From CAZPZZ01 sp964591245 (GTDB lineage Bacteria; Acidobacteriota; Vicinamibacteria; Vicinamibacterales; UBA8438): 16,034 nt of DNA. The stretch spans positions 1-16,034 of the forward strand of contig CAZPZZ010000096.1 in assembly GCA_964591245.1 (NCBI GenBank), written 5' to 3'. Every line of letters starts with the position of its first letter. The stretch's first letter is position 1. Made by a program: the position numbers and the translations under genes. Below, one piece after another: positions 14,999 to 16,034 of this stretch. The notes below the pieces were generated by a model. That model worked only from the letters and a program-made list of their open reading frames with translations, ran no database searches and was not told where the DNA came from.

Positions 14999-15822
14999 AC
15001 CATGCGGACGCGTCACAGGCGCGCGCCCCGTCGTTAGCGCTGTCTGGGGTCAGATTGATTCGGGACGGCACATCCATTCTCCGCGACATCACGTGGACGG
15101 TCAAAAAGGGCGAGCGCTGGATCGTACTCGGACCAAATGGGAGCGGAAAGACCTCACTATGCCAGATCGTGACCCTGTATCAGCATCCCTCCGGCGGTTC
15201 GGTCACGGTACTGGGTGGGACCCTGGGTCGCGTGGATACTCGTACGTTGCGCTGCCGCATCGGCATCACTAGTGCGGCGCTCGCCGAAAGGATCCAAGCG
15301 AGCCTCACGGCCGAACAAATTGTGGTCGCAGGAAAGCACGCCGCGCTCGCTCACTGGTGGCATCGCTACGACGACGAGGATTGGGACACGGCTCGGCGAC
15401 ATCTGGCTCGCGTCGACTGCGCCGCTCACGCAACTCAACGGTTCGATACTCTCTCATCCGGCGAGCGGCAGCGAGTACTCCTAGCCCGCGCGTTAATGTG
15501 CAAACCAGGGCTGCTCGTTCTCGATGAACCGAACTCTGGACTCGACCTTCCTGGTCGCGAACGCCTCATTCAGACCCTCGCAGAACTCGCGTCCGACCAC
15601 ACGGCCCCGCCAATCATTCTCGTCACCCATCACGTCGACGAAATCCCACCCGGCTTCACCCACGCACTGCTCCTTCACGCGGGCACCGTCCATGCCGCCG
15701 GACCAATCGAACGGGTACTGACAGGCGAACAACTCTCACGCTGCTTCGGGCTGAGCCTCGATATCGCGCACCGCCGCGGTCGCTGGCGTGCCTGGGCAAC
15801 CGATCGGGCCCGTCCACTCTGA
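14995..15822 (+). CDS. ABC transporter ATP-binding protein (YlmA/ModF-like)
   Basis: The GTG start overlaps the pntB stop (GTGA), implying coupled translation. The 275-residue protein has Walker A GPNGSGKTS at 46-54, signature LSSGERQR at 153-160, Walker B LLVLDEP at 173-179, a D-loop SGLD at 181-184 and the switch His212 in LVTHH. Where most family members have the Q-loop glutamine, the sequence reads RIGITSAAL (88-96) with no Gln, as seen in YlmA- or ModF-type ATPases. No permease or binding protein is present in the window; a partner could be encoded beyond the right edge, or the protein could act outside transport. The overlap with the transhydrogenase operon probably reflects packing more than shared function. 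Confidence 0.85.
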   Translation: MNHADASQARAPSLALSGVRLIRDGTSILRDITWTVKKGERWIVLGPNGSGKTSLCQIVTLYQHPSGGSVTVLGGTLGRVDTRTLRCRIGITSAALAERIQASLTAEQIVVAGKHAALAHWWHRYDDEDWDTARRHLARVDCAAHATQRFDTLSSGERQRVLLARALMCKPGLLVLDEPNSGLDLPGRERLIQTLAELASDHTAPPIILVTHHVDEIPPGFTHALLLHAGTVHAAGPIERVLTGEQLSRCFGLSLDIAHRRGRWRAWATDRARPL

Positions 15823-15974
15823 TCGAACAGACTCCCCGCGTACCAGACCGTGGCGGAGTTGATTCTCATACGGCCCAAACCCGCGCTTCGAATTCGCCCA
15901 CATGCCAGCGGAGCGCAGGGGAACGCAAACCTTCACCACGCTCGTCGAAGATGAGATAGTGAACGGGAACCGTG

Positions 15975-16034
15975 ATGCTCCCAACCTCGAACCGAACGCT
16001 ACGACGCTACATCCTGTATCAGGTACCAGGGTGG
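15975..16034 (+). CDS. Probable start of a membrane protein gene, cut by the window edge
   Basis: From the ATG at 15975 (a GTG at 15972 is in frame) 20 codons are open to the right edge: MLPTSNRTLRRYILYQVPGW. A basic start leading to RRYILYQVPGW looks like the beginning of a small membrane protein. A weak GGGAAC precedes it. Too little is seen to name a family. The 152 bases between it and the ABC ATPase gene hold no clear terminator or promoter. Confidence 0.4.
   Translation, partial: MLPTSNRTLRRYILYQVPGW

Noticed and set aside
15866..16012. Minus-strand frame near the right edge that reads like protein (HYLIFDERGEG, RWHVGEFEARVW)
   Set aside because: It has no start codon before an in-frame TAG upstream and overlaps the better-supported plus-strand start at 15975. 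It could be a gene fragment, but the evidence is too thin to list it.
1..16034. CRISPR arrays, tRNA/rRNA genes, insertion sequences, phage genes
   Set aside because: No regularly spaced repeats, RNA gene signatures, transposase motifs or phage structural genes were seen on reading both strands.

Overview
The window is a 16 kb piece of a fairly GC-rich bacterial genome. It carries one assembly gap of exactly 100 N (5803-5902), so it probably comes from a draft or metagenome-derived scaffold. The mix of families fits the Acidobacteriota (Vicinamibacteria-like) or another environmental heterotroph with many secreted and redox proteins: a PQQ dehydrogenase, a multiheme cytochrome with a HEAT-like tail, a cytochrome c fused to a PHM-type copper monooxygenase fold, a DUF3604 PHP-type protein and a three-subunit proton-translocating transhydrogenase. 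This placement is an inference from family content, not from a marker gene.

Layout. Positions 3-1325 (+): 3' part of a multi-spanning membrane protein resembling GT-C glycosyltransferases. 1497-3182 (+): exported PQQ-dependent dehydrogenase. 3204-3845 (-): small exported TPR protein, convergent with it. 3846-4052: divergent promoter region with a perfect TATAAT. 4053-4697 (+): small secreted lectin-like protein, followed by a 13-bp hairpin. 4775-6523 (+): membrane-anchored multiheme cytochrome c, interrupted by the gap, overlapping by one base a four-helix His-rich membrane protein (6523-6987). 7022-11680 (-): three exported proteins, namely the cytochrome c/copper monooxygenase-like protein, an uncharacterised secreted protein with an Ig-like C-terminus, and a DUF3604 metal-dependent hydrolase-like protein, separated by hairpins, one of them a canonical intrinsic terminator. 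11681-12045: long divergent intergenic region. 12046-14998 (+): pntAA-pntAB-pntB. 14995-15822 (+): an ABC ATPase overlapping pntB. 15975 to the right edge (+): probable start of another membrane protein.

How the genes may work together. Most of the window concerns extracytoplasmic redox chemistry. The PQQ enzyme and the copper monooxygenase-like protein would oxidise organic substrates outside the cytoplasm, and the multiheme cytochrome with its membrane partner could carry electrons to or from the quinone pool. The transhydrogenase links the proton gradient to NADPH. No direct functional link between these units is shown by the sequence.

Most promising points: the PQQ enzyme has the Asp signature of lanthanide-dependent enzymes but lacks the usual vicinal Cys-Cys; the copper monooxygenase-like protein keeps all recognisable copper ligands and carries its own heme domain; the multiheme cytochrome is translationally coupled to an unknown His-rich membrane protein; and a two-tier hairpin sits between pntAA and pntAB.
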